Positions 37,655-50,207 of a stretch of DNA of 64,000 nucleotides are shown here, one piece after another. The notes under the pieces are model-generated. The model made no database searches, was not told the DNA's origin, and worked only from the letters and a program-made list of their open reading frames with translations. Made by a program: the position numbers and the translations under genes. Every line of letters starts with the position of its first letter. Within the stretch, counting starts at the first letter, position 1. This DNA comes from Diogma glabrata (Eukaryota; Arthropoda; Insecta; Diptera; Cylindrotomidae): assembly GCA_963693315.1 (NCBI GenBank), contig OY856188.1, positions 214,180,091-214,244,090 of the forward strand, read 5' to 3'.

Positions 37655-40460
37655 TTATCCTTCTTGACCAAAATCATCTGTGAACTTTTGTAATCTTGTC
37701 ATATCATCCTCGTTTACTGTTGGTTTTGTACTTGCCAGTGATTTAAGCATATCGTTCTGAAAATCAAAAATTATCGATTATCACTTCAAACTATTTTTAA
37801 AAAAACTATAACCATTGTAACAGGAGGTATAAATAATTTTTCTCCGGGAACATCCATGCAAGACATTTCAATTGCACCAGCCTCACCAGGAGAACAAGGG
37901 GATAACAGATCATCCACAATTACTGTTTTGTCTAAGGACGGTCCTCTTACTTGCTAAAATAAGAAAATTCAACACTAGTTAAACTCATTACAAGATTTAA
38001 ACATTACTTTCATAAACATTACTTTGAAATGTGTAGCCGTGTGTACTTTGCGGACAGGTTGCATTAAGGCATCGCGTACAACAATAGAAATATCAGCTCC
38101 AGAATAACCATCTGTTTTTTTAGCTAAATTTCTAAGGTCTGGTTCAGTTAAAACGTGTACAGTATTACCCAAGTGTAACTTAAACATAACAAGACGAGCT
38201 GGTTCTTCTGGCAACGGAATATAAATGCGCTTTTCAAAACGTCTTCGAATTGCCGAATCTAACACCCATGGTATATTTGTGGCTCCTAACACTAATATTC
38301 CATCGTTATCGTTTCCAACACCCTGCATTTGTACCAAAAATTCCGTTTTAATTCTTCGAGCACTTTCACTTTCATTATCAGAACGCGATGAACACAACGA
38401 GTCTACTTCATCAATAAATATAATACTAGGCTTATGAGTTCGTGCAAGTTCAAACAAATTTTTGACTAATTTTTCAGATTCTCCTAACCACTTTGATACT
38501 AAATCCGAACTCGATACAGAAAAAAATGTGGAATTATTTGCTTCGGTAGCGACAGCTTTGGCTAAATATGATTTACCGGTACCAGGTGGCTAGAAGAAAA
38601 ACAAATTATTATTGCATGTAAAATGTTCAAAAAAATCTACTAACGCACTCCAAATAATAATATTCCTTTCCATGGAACACGTTTTCCGGTGAATAAATGA
38701 GGAAACTTAATAGGTAATATAACAGCTTCCTTCAATGCTTCCTTAGCAGCTTCTAAGCCAGCCACATCTGACCATTTTATATTCGGTTTTTCGACAACTA
38801 AAACAATACAGTAACGTAGGTTTAATATAAGGTTTAATTTAAGTATATCATTTATTACCGATGGCTCCCTCTAATTTCTCTTGTAGTTTTTTCTTTTCTG
38901 GATCTGAATCGCTATCACTCTTCTTTTCGTCCCTAAAATTTAAGGTTTTTAAATATATTAAGATTTAAGACCAAATTTTTATTGCAAAACATTATCTTCG
39001 AAAGCATGAATTTTTCGATCTATTATATAGTAAGTTTTCTAAATAGATAGTTTTTTTTAAGATAAGATTGAGCGTTCATGAGAATTCTACTAAGTTTTAA
39101 ATTTTTTAAGTTTTTATATAAATAAGAAATAAAGGGCGCAAAAAAACCTTTGTTTAAATTTCAATTCTAAACTTGTAAATATATTTTTTTTTTAAAAAGT
39201 TTACTTTAAACCTTTGAGGATAGAAACCACCCGAAACTATTGATTCGGGCCTTTCATAAATTACGCTGCTCCCATATGGACACCCCAAGTCGCTGACACC
39301 CACTGGAATAAGTTACAGATAACACAGAACGCAGCCTTGCGTACAGCAACCGGATGTCACTTGATGGCCCAAGATCACCTGCACGAGGCATGTAACATAT
39401 TGCCGGTCCGTGAACACAACGAAATGCTTACCAAACAATATGTTTGGTCCGGTCATAGGGAGCAGCATCCCTGCAATGACACCTTATCCATGATAACACC
39501 ACCTAGAGATATAAGAACTGCGAAATGCTTCCTACAAGATGTTAGAAGCAATGAAGACATAAATAATATCGACGGGCCTACGTATAAGAGGGGGTTGAAA
39601 AATCTCCATACCAAAACCGTTGAAGACACAATAAGCCCGAATCGAGTTTTTAATAGCAAACCACCACAAGTCGCTGCTGAAGAGGTAAAAGTGCCACGCA
39701 GCACCAGAACCATCCTAGCGCAGTTAAGATCCGGTTGGTCACGCATCTTAAATAACTACATGAGTAGAATTGACCATGAAATTGTTGACAAGTGTCCCAT
39801 ATGTGAGGGCACGCCACATGATGCTAACCACCTTTTCAATTGTCCAGAGAAACCAACCGACCTGACGAAGGAAGATCTGTGGTACCGCCCAAGGGCAGTA
39901 GCAGAGTTCCTGAATCTGGACTTGGAGCCGGAAGAATAGCACTACAACTCGTCGCTACAACAACAACAACAACATTGATTCTGGCAAATTATTGAATTTA
40001 TACACGATTAATCCCAACCATTTTACTTATACGATAGAAATCATTCCATTCATATAATATACGTTTAGTATACAAGTAAGAATAAGCAATCTAACACAAA
40101 AAAAAAATCATCATCGCTAGTAGCTAACTCACTTTGCAGTTTCTCCATCTTTAACTGGCTTTTTTTTGCTTCCTTTTTTTAAATACTCTTTCAGTTTTTC
40201 TGCTCTATCTAAATACTGTAAACATTTTGATCTAATCGAATCTTTTGCCTTATCACCTTGAGCTTCATCTAAAATGTACACAAATGTTTGTAAAATCAAT
40301 ATCTATATTATTTTAATTAAATTGTGTTACATTTTATTGCATGTTTAAAGTTTTCAACACCATGTTTGTATAATGTCAATGCTTCTTCATAATTTTTATT
40401 CCGATCCTCTTCTGTAGCTTTTGTTACTAGATCGATGGCTTTTTGAAGTTTAGTAGCCAT
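37655..40460 (-). CDS. Vps4: Vacuolar protein sorting-associated protein 4 (ESCRT AAA ATPase), 7 exons
   Basis: Exons (minus strand): 40460-40331, 40268-40133, 38932-38859, 38797-38649, 38589-38023, 37953-37813, 37756-37655. All junctions are GT-AG, and the 1299-bp sum is an open frame of 432 residues, close to the ~440 of fly and human VPS4. An N-terminal MIT domain (~1-75, [15 protein letters not shown]) binds ESCRT-III tails. The AAA domain has Walker A GPPGTGKS (163-170), the pore-loop KWLGESE, Walker B IIFIDEVD with catalytic Glu224, and [19 protein letters not shown] carrying the arginine fingers. The C-terminal helix ends FTDDFGQEG. The oligomer disassembles ESCRT-III in endosomal sorting, cytokinesis and membrane repair. 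Introns are 56-69 bp, except intron 2 (1200 bp), which holds a LINE fragment. The gene appears intact. Confidence 0.96.
39245..39972 (+). pseudogene. Jockey-like LINE 3' fragment in VPS4 intron 2
   Basis: Opposite in strand to VPS4. The frame up to 39939 encodes the C-terminal tail of a jockey-group [64 protein letters not shown] and a [17 protein letters not shown] zinc-type motif. The 3' end is a (CAA)n tract (39958-39972). The polymerase core is missing because the copy is 5'-truncated. The tail frame itself is open over 200 codons, so insertion was probably recent. Confidence 0.88.
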
Positions 40461-40940
40461 ATCTGAGAAACAGAAATATCTATATTAAATTAAACATATA
40501 AAGTCAAAACAGTAATTATGCATAATAAGTCAAACATAATTTTTTATATTTTTAATTAAAATAATTATGATGAGTAATATCAATTCATATAAAACTCTGG
40601 ATAAAAATGACGTATTTAAAAAATTCACAATAAATCTTGGGCTTGTTTTATTCGTTTATGCAATTAAATTATTCGTTTATCGCTTAAAATTTTGAATTGT
40701 TTTTTTAAAGAAGAATTTAAACGCAATATATTACCATGTTTGTAATTTTTTATGCAATATCAAAATTATTATTTGTAATTTTTCTTGAAAATTATATAGT
40801 TTTTTTAATTAAAGCTGTCAAAAATATCTGTCATTCCCAAACTGGCAATATGACAATAGCAAAAATTGCGAAAGTTGAGTAACAAACCTAAAGAAAAATA
40901 CTATCTGTAGAATCGACTTTTCGAACTCAATTCAAATTCT

Positions 40941-41194
40941 GGCCGTGGCCCATTTCTCAAAAATGCCGATGAAATTGAAATTTTGACGTTTCTCGCTGAA
41001 ATATTTTATTTTGTTTTGCTTTATTTTCTTCTACAAAAATTTAATTGCGAAAAAATAATTATTGAAAAACAAATATTATTTGAAATTCAACACAATCTGT
41101 CAAAATTTACTCAAGTACGATAGCAGAGTAAATTGAAATTTTTTAGTCGATTTGCAGATTCAATTTCAATTTCATCGAGAAATGGGCCACGGCC
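40941..41194. mobile_element. Small palindromic TIR element upstream of VPS4
   Basis: Ends GGCCGTGGCCCATTTCTC in inverted orientation, with GATGAAATTGAAATT continuing the match on both sides. Flanked by TCT on both sides, a possible 3-bp duplication. 254 bp, about 480 bp upstream of the VPS4 start codon. Confidence 0.7.
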
Positions 41195-42702
41195 TCTAAA
41201 ATTAAAACCATTTTATGCATCTTTAAATTCCGTTGCCCTTTTCTTAAAATATAACACCAGTAATAACACAATCAACAAATTTCCTTAATCTTTTTTATTT
41301 TATTTATCATATTATATTCTAAATGTAACTTCTTTTTTCCTACACGTTTTTTAAAATTTATAAATTTTGTTTTAAATCTCACTGAAAAGTTTTAATTAAT
41401 CATAAAATTAAATACATGATAAAACAATAGCAACAAAAAATATGAACTTCTCTTGACAATAATAAAATAATGACTTACAGCAAACCTTTGAATAACACGA
41501 GCACAATAATCATTTGATTGGTATTTCCGTTTTACGTTTATTTAAAAAAAACATTTGACTGAAAATGTTTGACAGAAAATTCGCTGAAATCTTCTCTACC
41601 TTGAACAATTTGAGTAGATGAAAAGTATTTTATTTAGATAGGTTTTAAACATATTTGTACATTTTTAGTAATAAAATGAACCAGTCAAATAAAAGCCTAA
41701 AGCCCGATAAAAGCCCTTAATATAAGCCCAAAATAAATATTATCAATAATAATAAAATTGTGTAATCAAAAACTGGTTTGAATTATTTGGTTCCAAAAGA
41801 ACGTATGTAGCAATGTCTATTGTTACAAGATATTAACACTTCTATTTAGGGTTTCAGCTGTTTTAAATATGTTAAATTATAATCATAATTATTTATTTAA
41901 AATTATATGTTTTGTGACCGCAATGACACTTGAGGCACTATGGGAGGTGGTTTTTCTTATAATTAATTTATTAAAAAGTAAACTTGGATCTTTTCATTTG
42001 ACAGATTATATCAAAGCAATTAAAGATATAATAATTTGGAATATTCCTATTTTATCGCGGTTTTCAAAATAACGATTTTTATAGATATATAGATAGATTC
42101 TAGGCATCATAAATATGAAAAATTGCGGATATTTAGGGGTCAAAAGTTATAGGGAGTAAACTTTCAATTGCCAATACTTACGTTAACTAAAATAAATTTC
42201 CTGAGCATTCCTTAAAAGTTTACATCGTGTTGCGTGGCAACAAAAAATATATATTAACCATCTTGTATAAGTTACACCACTCTTTTTGGAAGGGGGTTTA
42301 GATGGTTTTTTTGAGAATTGATTATAAAAAAACAAAGGAGGCACGATAATCATTCCTAAATAATTAATTAAATTAAATAATAATTTCTAAATATATAGGA
42401 AATTATGACAATTTGCCGCTTAAAAAGATTGGGGTGACCTAATCACAAAGGTTATAGAAAACATCGTGCACCGACTTTATAAAAACTTTGAACGGATCGA
42501 ATTTTATTTTCTCCCACAAATAAGATGTCTTGTGATGCCTTTAGATTTCCTAACTAATGAATTGACCGAATTTGTCTTTTTTCAAATATTGGACTTCGGA
42601 TTAGAAATTGAAAGGATATGTTCATGTAGTTAGTTACTGAACTTTACGATTTGTTAGGCTAACGCTAAAAATTATATTTCAGAACAGATACAAAAATTTT
42701 GG
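41195..42702. other. Intergenic, nothing recognised
   Basis: AT-rich; no frame with homology and no repeats beyond low-complexity runs. Confidence 0.5.
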
Positions 42703-42709
42703 TTTAATC

Positions 42710-43382
42710 TAAGGTGACCAGATTATTTTCATACCAAAAGATGACATTTTTTGTCCACATATAACCCCCTACCCCCTCCGCCCCACCTAAATTTTATTCA
42801 AAAGTTATTATTAAAATATTGAAAATGGTTTATTTCGCAAAAAAGGACATATTTTCTTATTCATATTTCATGCATATATTTGGATGACTTATGGCCTTCT
42901 TTCAATAGGGCTTCATAGGGCTTTCAATGGGGACTCTCTTTTAAAATTTCTCTGCATGATTTTTTTCGTTTATGAAAATAAACTGAGACTGACTTGTCGC
43001 AACAAATTTAATTGAAATTTCAGTCTTTTTAAATGTCCGTATATCATTACTTAAATAAAAATACTCTTTCCACCGATGCGTTTGGTCCTGGTAGACCAAA
43101 AAGGAATTCTAATAAGTTTTGAAATTTCGGAATAAGTAATGAATTAATTATCAATATGATTGAATATTTTGACCTATCGTTGGTCATGCTCAAATTGTTT
43201 TTCATTCCAAATTGACAGCTTTTGATAATTCACAATACATATTTATTTTTCTAATTTCATTAATTCATAAGTATGCAATTTGATAAAAAGATGCTCATTT
43301 TTGTAAAAGATGACAAAAAGATAAAGAAAGGATAAAATAAAAGATGGCAATCGTTCGTAAAAGATGACGTTTGGTCACCTTA
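42710..43382. mobile_element. MITE-like element with TAAGGTGACCA ends
   Basis: Inverted ends TAAGGTGACCA, flanked by TTTAATC (42703-42709 and 43383-43389). 673 bp, non-coding; AAAAGATGAC repeats lie near both ends. The 7-8-bp duplication and GGTGACC termini resemble hAT-related MITEs. Confidence 0.75.
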
Positions 43383-43389
43383 TTTAATC

Positions 43390-45768
43390 GCAAATCAGAA
43401 GATAGAAAAAAATGAAATTTTGGCGGAAAAAATATTTAAAACAAAAACCCAAAAATTGGAGGAAAGCTTTTCGAATTAACCATATGCGCATGGTATTATA
43501 GTGAATATTATTTCGGAACGAATAACAAAATTAGTCTAGAAAAAGCAAAATTAATAAGAAAATTAAGATTAAGAAGCCGATTAAGGGAATTATAAAAGGA
43601 AAACTATTTTTAATAAGAGAATAATAAAAGAAGAAACCTACTTTGCCATTTTCATTAATCGCTTCTTAAAATAAATAACTCGCAAGCCTAGTATTAAGAT
43701 TAACAAATAACCGATTTTTATGATGTATAACTTTAATGAACCTATTAATATCATGGTGATATGATAATTTTGCGGTTGTTTTTACAATAGATATATTTTG
43801 CCGTATGGTATTAGAGTATAGATAATTGTACTCTATAAATAATGTTTTACATCTCCATAAAATATGAATATATTGTTTACAAATCTCTAAAAAATTAAAA
43901 ATTTATATAGCCGCTGTACTCCAAAAGCACTTTCCAGCTAGAACAAGAAACTGATCGATAACAGTTGTTAGAGTAAAATTTGCTTTAAGTAAGTAGAAGT
44001 ATATGGAGTAAATATCTGATTTCCCCAATGGGGGAAGTTGTGTTGTTTTATATTGCATTTTCAAGTAAATTTTATTATGTGATGTTTTTTCATTTTGTTA
44101 ACCAGTTTGTCAATCAAAATGATGCATTAGGAAATATTATCACATATGTCTTATATTTTTGGTTATATGTTCGCCGTAGTCCGATTTACAATAAAGATAT
44201 TTAATTAATACTATTCGAAACAAGCTTTTGCTGCCCTATTATTAGGTAAATTGTTTATATTTAGACTCTAACTGTTTTCTGAAAATAATAGGCAAACAAT
44301 AAGTTTAATACATTTGTTTTGTTTAGATAACGACATTGCCGATTTACAATATTTGATTTATTCATGTATTTTGTAGCATATTTTGTTTCATTATGTCAAT
44401 AATTTCTAGGTAAATTGTGATTTTATTCTCAAAAAAATATATAAAAATAATTACTTTATACAATAAATAATAATATTGTTTTGAATAGTATATATGTAAA
44501 TAAATTTAATAAGCAACTAAAAAGCAATTCGATTAAAATCGTTAATTATAATATGTACAATTTTCCAAATTGTCTTTGAATTTCGATTTTAAAATATAAT
44601 TGTTATGCATATATTAATAATGAATGAACTTTCATTTTTAGATCTTTACTCAAAATGAACTGAAATAAATCGTTTAGGTTAACTAAATCAATTGAAATTA
44701 TGTTTGTTAGAAAATGGTAAGTAATGGGATTTTAAATTAGGTTAGGAAACCCAAAAGCTTTAAAATGTATATACATTTTTGTCTAAATTAATATGGGACT
44801 AAGATTATTTATTAAAATTTTTACCACAGTTTCCTTAACATTAAAAAAAGAGACTCTGCTACATAATTAAAAACGGTAAATTTTTTTATTGATTGAATTA
44901 GATATTTTATTGGTAATATATTTAAGCATATGGCGATAGTGTAACTCTAAAACCTTTTATAACAATTTTAAATCTTGAAATATATATTTTTATTTACAAA
45001 AACGTTGTGGAGGATCTAAATAAAAATTATGTGATAAATGGTTGTATTTTTGGAGAATAAATGATGCATTACGATAAAATGATGAACTATGAAATCATTT
45101 GTAACAATTGCTTTGTAATATATTGCAACAACATTTCATTAACTGGAATGAGAGTAAAACTACTAAACTTAAGAAGCTTAAGTTCTTAATATTCAACCTC
45201 TATTTATGTTCAACTTCATTTCTTTTTACTGTAAATTTAGGGAGAAATATATTATCGCAATGCATCATGATTAATTACTGAATTTATACATTTAATTTTT
45301 AAAAATCTAACACAAACACTCATTACGAAATTTTCTGTTTAATCAGAAAATAATAACTGATTTATAAATGTTCCATAGTTTTCTTAACTAATAATTACTA
45401 ACTTTTCATATAAATCTTTTGTAACAAAAACGAAAGAAAATATTTTTGGAAATTTAGCGAACAAATAATAATTCGTTACATTTTTAAATGTTTTTTGCAT
45501 ACAATAAAAATTTAAGATTTTTAATTGTACAGCGGCTGCGTCATATAGAATACAAAATTTTATCTTATACAGACAAGAAGTTCATTTCATTATTGTTGTT
45601 TTTAGTAACAAAATACCCTTTCCTGTTAAGTAATAAAAAAAGATTTACATTTTATGTTATCCTTCGTTTAATTTTTCTGATATATTTTTTTTTAATCTTT
45701 TATGCAGTTACTTGTAATTAATAATTTGTTGTTTAATTTTAATGTTAAATAATTTTATTGTTAATAAT
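43390..45768. other. Intergenic, nothing recognised
   Basis: Very AT-rich. A 77-codon frame at 45488-45721 has low-complexity hydrophobic composition and no features of a gene. Confidence 0.5.
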
Positions 45769-45942
45769 TCAGAGGACAAATTTCCCCAAAATAAGACCAA
45801 AAACAGCCATACCAATTGCAATTGCAATAAAGATAAATAATGTTTGTTGGGAATTTTCGTAAACTATTGGTGTATACGGATTATTTGGAAATTGTGGTAC
45901 TGATGAAATTGGTGCTGATTCTTTTGATCTTAAAACTTCCTC
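45769..45942 (-). CDS. Last exon of a tail-anchored membrane protein (VAP-like?)
   Basis: A clean acceptor (TTTTTCAG at 45950-45943) opens a 57-codon frame ending in TGA at 45771-45769, with AATAAA a few bases beyond. The peptide begins EEVLRSKESAPISSVPQF and ends with a single hydrophobic helix, LFIFIAIAIGMAVFGLILGKF, then VL-stop: a C-terminal membrane anchor with no lumenal tail. The GxxLGKFxL ending is what I remember for VAP-family ER proteins (VAPA-type GFFLGKFIL). Upstream exons, including an MSP domain, are not visible in this window; they may lie beyond the large transposon block to the right. Confidence 0.5.
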   Translation of the reverse strand, partial: EEVLRSKESAPISSVPQFPNNPYTPIVYENSQQTLFIFIAIAIGMAVFGLILGKFVL

Positions 45943-45944
45943 CT

Positions 45945-46880
45945 GAAAAATTCAAAATAATAATATTTATTAAAATATAGCTTGAAATTTACCATACATT
46001 TGAATCTATAAAAATAATAATAATAAGCATATACTATAATTTAGTTTAAATAGTATTACCCTGTATGAATTAAACATAACAAAGCGTTCTTTAAACTTAA
46101 ACAAGATTTTTAAACTTCACATTCAATCTGACTATGAAACTTAAAAATGATGATGATGAACTGTAAATTGTTAGCTTTAGATAAACAAGTTGTAGCTGTT
46201 GTTCGCAAGAGCGTATTGATATGATTGATGTATGTATCTCTATAAATTACCACAAAAAGTTGATGTACGCTCTGCATATTTCATTGATGAGGTTTTATAA
46301 TATTAGTTTCTTTTTCATTTCAATACCTTTCAGATTTTACTTCTTAGAAACATGCTCTAAGCCATTGGTTGCCCACTTAAACCAGGCTGCGGGACCGGTG
46401 ATTTTTTGGCATACCACTAAGTTTTTGTATACCACTAAAATCTTTCGACCGGCGTTTGAAAATTACTGCTAAACGTGTATATTTTATTTTAACAGTTTCA
46501 CAGTAAAACGTGGAAACATCTATTGTACAACGTAGAAACAACTAGAATGATTCATGAAGGGAATAATCCTTCACAAAAAACATTTTTGATAATAAATCGC
46601 AAACAATCCAATCAAAAATTGAAAATAAATTTGTTGTGGAGAGGGAAATTAAACATCTCTCACATATTCTACTCGAACTCCTATCCGTCCTGCTGACAAA
46701 GAAAAACATAAATAAGTTGAAAACTGTGCGTTTCAAGTTTAAGAACAAAATTGTTGTGCAGTGAAAAAAATACACTTCACCTCTCTCACTCCCAGAAACT
46801 ATCGTTTGCAAAATCCTTACTCCCAACTTTCCTACTCCTACTCCTTTCGCTCTAATTTATTTCAAATTTTTCCAACATTT
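45945..46880. other. Non-coding, probably intron of the gene above
   Basis: No exon or repeat recognised; a 94-codon minus-strand frame at 46542-46826 has no support. Confidence 0.4.
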
Positions 46881-47109
46881 TTTAGGGTTCCGTTTTTTAT
46901 ACGGAACACTATTGGTGAGACTACGATGTGTTTTTGTATTAAAATCGATTATCTTAAAAAATATAAATTCAACGGACCTGAAATTAAAAACTAACCTGTT
47001 CCCTAAAGATGACGGATACAAAAACAAATTAAGTTGTTTCCGTTTGTTTTACGGGGCTGTTATGTAGGGCCTTTAAGAAAATACTTTTTTTTACCGAGTC
47101 AAGTAGGGT

Positions 47110-47761
47110 TGTGACGATTATGGAAGACGATAAAACAACACTATCGAGAAAATCACTATCACTACATCTTTCGAGAAAATTCTTCTAAGAGAAATGTAAA
47201 AATCAATAAAACCAAATCAACGTAACCAAAGTAAACATTTAATAGGAAGTATTTGTTTTATCGAATAAGGATTGGTTAACGAAATAAAAATTGGTAAATA
47301 AAACAATTGAAAAGAATAGATTTCACACCTAGGTGTCAATATTTGAAGATCGTCTTATTGTTGATAAAGGTAGGAAAAAAGGGTGTGTTCTAGAATATTA
47401 CAGTAGTATCGAGGCTATTTCATGTAGTATATATAAAAGGTGTTGTTCGAGTATACAACCAGTATAAAATTGTTAGCGATACAAAAAGTATAAAAAAATT
47501 TAGCAGTGATAAAGGCGAAGTAAAATTAACAGTGTTATAAGTAGAAAGTTAAAAGTGATATTTTGAACAAGTATAAAAGAATTATAAGTGGTGAAATATT
47601 GTTAGTACAAGAAGAACTAAAAGGAATAGTAATAGGAGAAATATTTTTATTGTAAAATCTTGAACGAATAAAATTATAACGTTTAGAAAATCCATTGTGT
47701 TTTAAATTTCCTGATTTAGTGATCGAACTAAATAATTGTAACTCGGCTAAGAAACGTTACA
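47110..47761 (+). repeat. 5' LTR
   Basis: TGTGACGATTATGG to AAGAAACGTTACA, 652 bp. It contains GTAGTATATATAAAAGG, the intact version of the mariner target site and a plausible TATA box. Confidence 0.92.
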
Positions 47762-47792
47762 ACTGGTGTCAGAAGTGAAATTGGGAAATAAG

Positions 47793-48116
47793 ATGGATTT
47801 GAATGGATTAAAAGTTCAGGATCTGAAGAGCGAATTGGAGAAAAGGAATCTTTCAACAACGGGAACCAAGAATGAGTTGAAAGAGCGATTAATAAAAGTT
47901 ATGGAAGCAGCTGGATTGGATCCAGAAAAATATCGTTTTGGGCAAGAAGAAGCAGATGAAAATCCAGATGCAGGAAATAGTGAAGATAAAGATGGTGCTG
48001 TTGAAGCAGCGAGGCAAATCGTACCAGCAAACAACGACTTGGCACAGTTAATGGCTATGATGGAGCAAATGAGTTTCAACATCGCATGGAGGGATCAGTT
48101 TTTATTAATTTGTTAA
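47793..48116 (+). pseudogene. gag: Gag N-terminus with SAP domain
   Basis: Starts at the ATG 29 bases after the primer-binding site. SAP-like LKVQDLKSELEKRNLSTTGT is followed by an acidic stretch and MAMMEQMSFNI. Homology to gag ends at ~48085, where foreign sequence begins, and the frame stops at 48116. Confidence 0.82.
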
Positions 48117-48766
48117 TTTTTTTCTATTTTTTGGATCCACGGGTGTGACAACCCCGCGTACTCCAGTCCCTGCTATTGGCATATGAGTTAACGTGAGATA
48201 TCACATACCACTGTCGATAGCAGTGAGATATCACTAGCCAAGGTGATCTTAGGGGTGCTGGCGGATGAACTGTATTCAGTCAACGGTAGCACTCTCAATC
48301 TTAGCTAATGAATATTCCTTGATGCTGGAACGCTGTAGCTTGCTCGATGAAACGAGCCTTCATATAACTACATATCTGAGCTTTAATCATTGAAAAATAT
48401 ACTGCGTCCCATAATCAGGGATTTTGCCATTGGCTGGACTATTGGCAAACCAATTTTAGTTTTGTTCCTGCAAATTTGTAAAACAAATTTGCTTTTTATC
48501 TCTTATTTTATTTTTATTTTCCCTATCCTATCACGAAATATTGGCCTATGTCATATTTTATATGTGATAGGATTTATGGTTTAGTTATCCATTACTTAAC
48601 AAAAAAATATTTAAAAAAAACAAAAAAAACAGATTTGCGTCCATTAACATCCTTAGAACGCATGTTGTTGTGGGACCTTGGTCTTAAAAGGTTTTTATGT
48701 GTTGTTGTGACACATATTGTAATGCCTACTACACATCACATTTTATTTAAAAAAAAAAAAAAAAAC
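48086..48766 (+). mobile_element. Poly(A)-tailed retro-insertion inside gag
   Basis: About 680 bp unrelated to gag, ending in a 17-base A run (48749-48765). The middle section (GAGATATCACATACCACTGT-like, 48180-48330) is structured but non-coding. It looks like a 5'-truncated LINE 3' end or a SINE. About 140 gag codons are also missing at the junction. Confidence 0.6.
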
Positions 48767-48839
48767 ATGAGAGCAGATGTCGGCAGCTGATCAGAACAGT
48801 TGGAACGAAACACATCGTGTGGCAGCTTTAATAGTGGCA

Positions 48840-49475
48840 CTGAAGGGTGAAGCAGCAGAAACAAGAAGCAGGTGAAACAAGAAACAAGTTCCAGAACAAG
48901 ATCGAAGGAGCTACAATGAGATCATGAAAGCTTTAGATCGCAAGTATGGTAGTGACCACAAGCGGGAGATATACAGACTTGAGTTGAAGAGTCGCTATCA
49001 GCGAATTGGAGAAAGTTTGCAAGAGTTTTCGTCTGCGATCGAACGTCTGGTACATATGGCACATGGAAATACATCACCAGACTATATGGAAAGAATGAAG
49101 ATAGATGCGTTCATCGACGGCATAAGAGATCCAGAGACGCGGAAGTCAGCTGTGATGACACCTAAAGCTACATTTGCTGAAACTATAGCTTGTGCGTTGA
49201 CTAGTGAGACAGCACAAGCAACTGTCAAACCAACAATCAAAGTACGCCGTGTAGAAATGGAAGAAGAGGACAGTTTTAGACCTCAAAGAAGACCCCGAGA
49301 ATTCAACAGTAGAATAAGATGTTGGGTGTGTGACAAACTTGGTCACATATCTCGAGAATGCAGAGAGTTCAGACGAAAACGGGGAAGATCAACATCACCA
49401 ATAAGACGGAGATCATCTGAAGAAAAGGCTCAAGCGGGAGAGGATGGTCAAATAGCAGCGGAAGGGTTAAACTAA
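48840..49475 (+). pseudogene. gag: Gag C-terminus with CCHC knuckle
   Basis: Resumes with ADQNSWNETHRVAALIVALK (frame-disrupted near 48850-48920), then open from 48924: [38 protein letters not shown] and the knuckle CWVCDKLGHISREC (CX2CX4HX4C), then an Arg/Ser-rich tail. It stops at TAA 49473-49475, directly after GTTAAAC, the position equivalent to the slippery site of the 6004 element. Confidence 0.85.
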
Positions 49476-49506
49476 AATGAGTCAGCTTTAAGGGGCGTAA
49501 GCTGGC
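49466..49506 (+). promoter_or_regulatory. Conserved frameshift region (degenerate heptamer plus stem-loop)
   Basis: G TTA AAC immediately before the gag stop, an 8-base spacer, then GTCAGCTTT (49481-49489) pairing with TAAGCTGGC (49498-49506) across an 8-base loop. The layout equals that of 10171-10211. One G-U pair there is C-G here, a compensatory change. The heptamer is off the consensus by one class (G instead of a homotriplet), so this copy may be impaired. Confidence 0.7.
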
Positions 49507-50207
49507 TCCCACAACCGAATGCCCCATAATCTCCATCCCTATTTCAAGAATCGCAAGGAATGGTGACAGTCTAACGATTGGAGCTGAAATTGATGACAAC
49601 AACTGTACCATTACACTAGATAGTGGAGCAAGTCGCACAATAGTCCGTACAGATTTACTAAAAGGGGAATTACAACCAGCAGAAAAATATCGAATACAAA
49701 CAGCAACAGGGGAAAGTGCAACTATCAGGGGAAGCAAAATTGCTGATATAAAAATAGGAAATACGCAGTTTCAGCATGAAGTTCTAGTGGCAGACATCGT
49801 TGATGAAGTAATTTTGGGCATGGACTTCATGAGGCCGAATGGATTTGTAATAGACGCTGGAAATGGAGTACTCAAGTATGGTAAGTGGTAACGTAGAGTT
49901 GGTTCTTCAGATGAATGGTGCAGAATCAAGTATGAGGCGAATAATATTGGAACATCGCGAAAAGCTGCCACCTAATACCGAAACAATCGTCTGGGGAAGA
50001 TTGGAGGGAGATTTTGGGTCACCAAGGTTGTGGGTTGCGGAAGCCAATGAAAATGGTCTACAACATCAAGAGATCATTATAGGAAAAACATGAGTTGTAC
50101 CAGATGAAAACTTAAGAATACCGATAAGAACACTAAATCTGTCAGACAAAACAAAATCCCTCAAGAAAGGAACAATCGTCGGTAAATGTGAAGAAGTAAC
50201 TACCATT
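49481..50207 (+). pseudogene. Aspartic protease, disrupted
   Basis: In the -1 frame relative to gag: SFKGRKLAPTTECPI, active site TLDSGASRTIVR and VILGMDFMRPNGFVIDAGNG. A TGA at 49479 lies at the entry, a frameshift occurs near 49884, and a TGA at 50092 precedes LNLSDKTKSLKKGTIVGK leading into pol. Confidence 0.8.

Noticed and set aside
41869..42072. 67-codon hydrophobic frame
   Set aside because: AT-rich region, no homology, no partner exons; expected by chance in DNA of this composition.
45488..45721. 77-codon frame with hydrophobic end
   Set aside because: Strongly AT-driven composition, no conserved motif, lies downstream of the VAP-like exon on the other strand.
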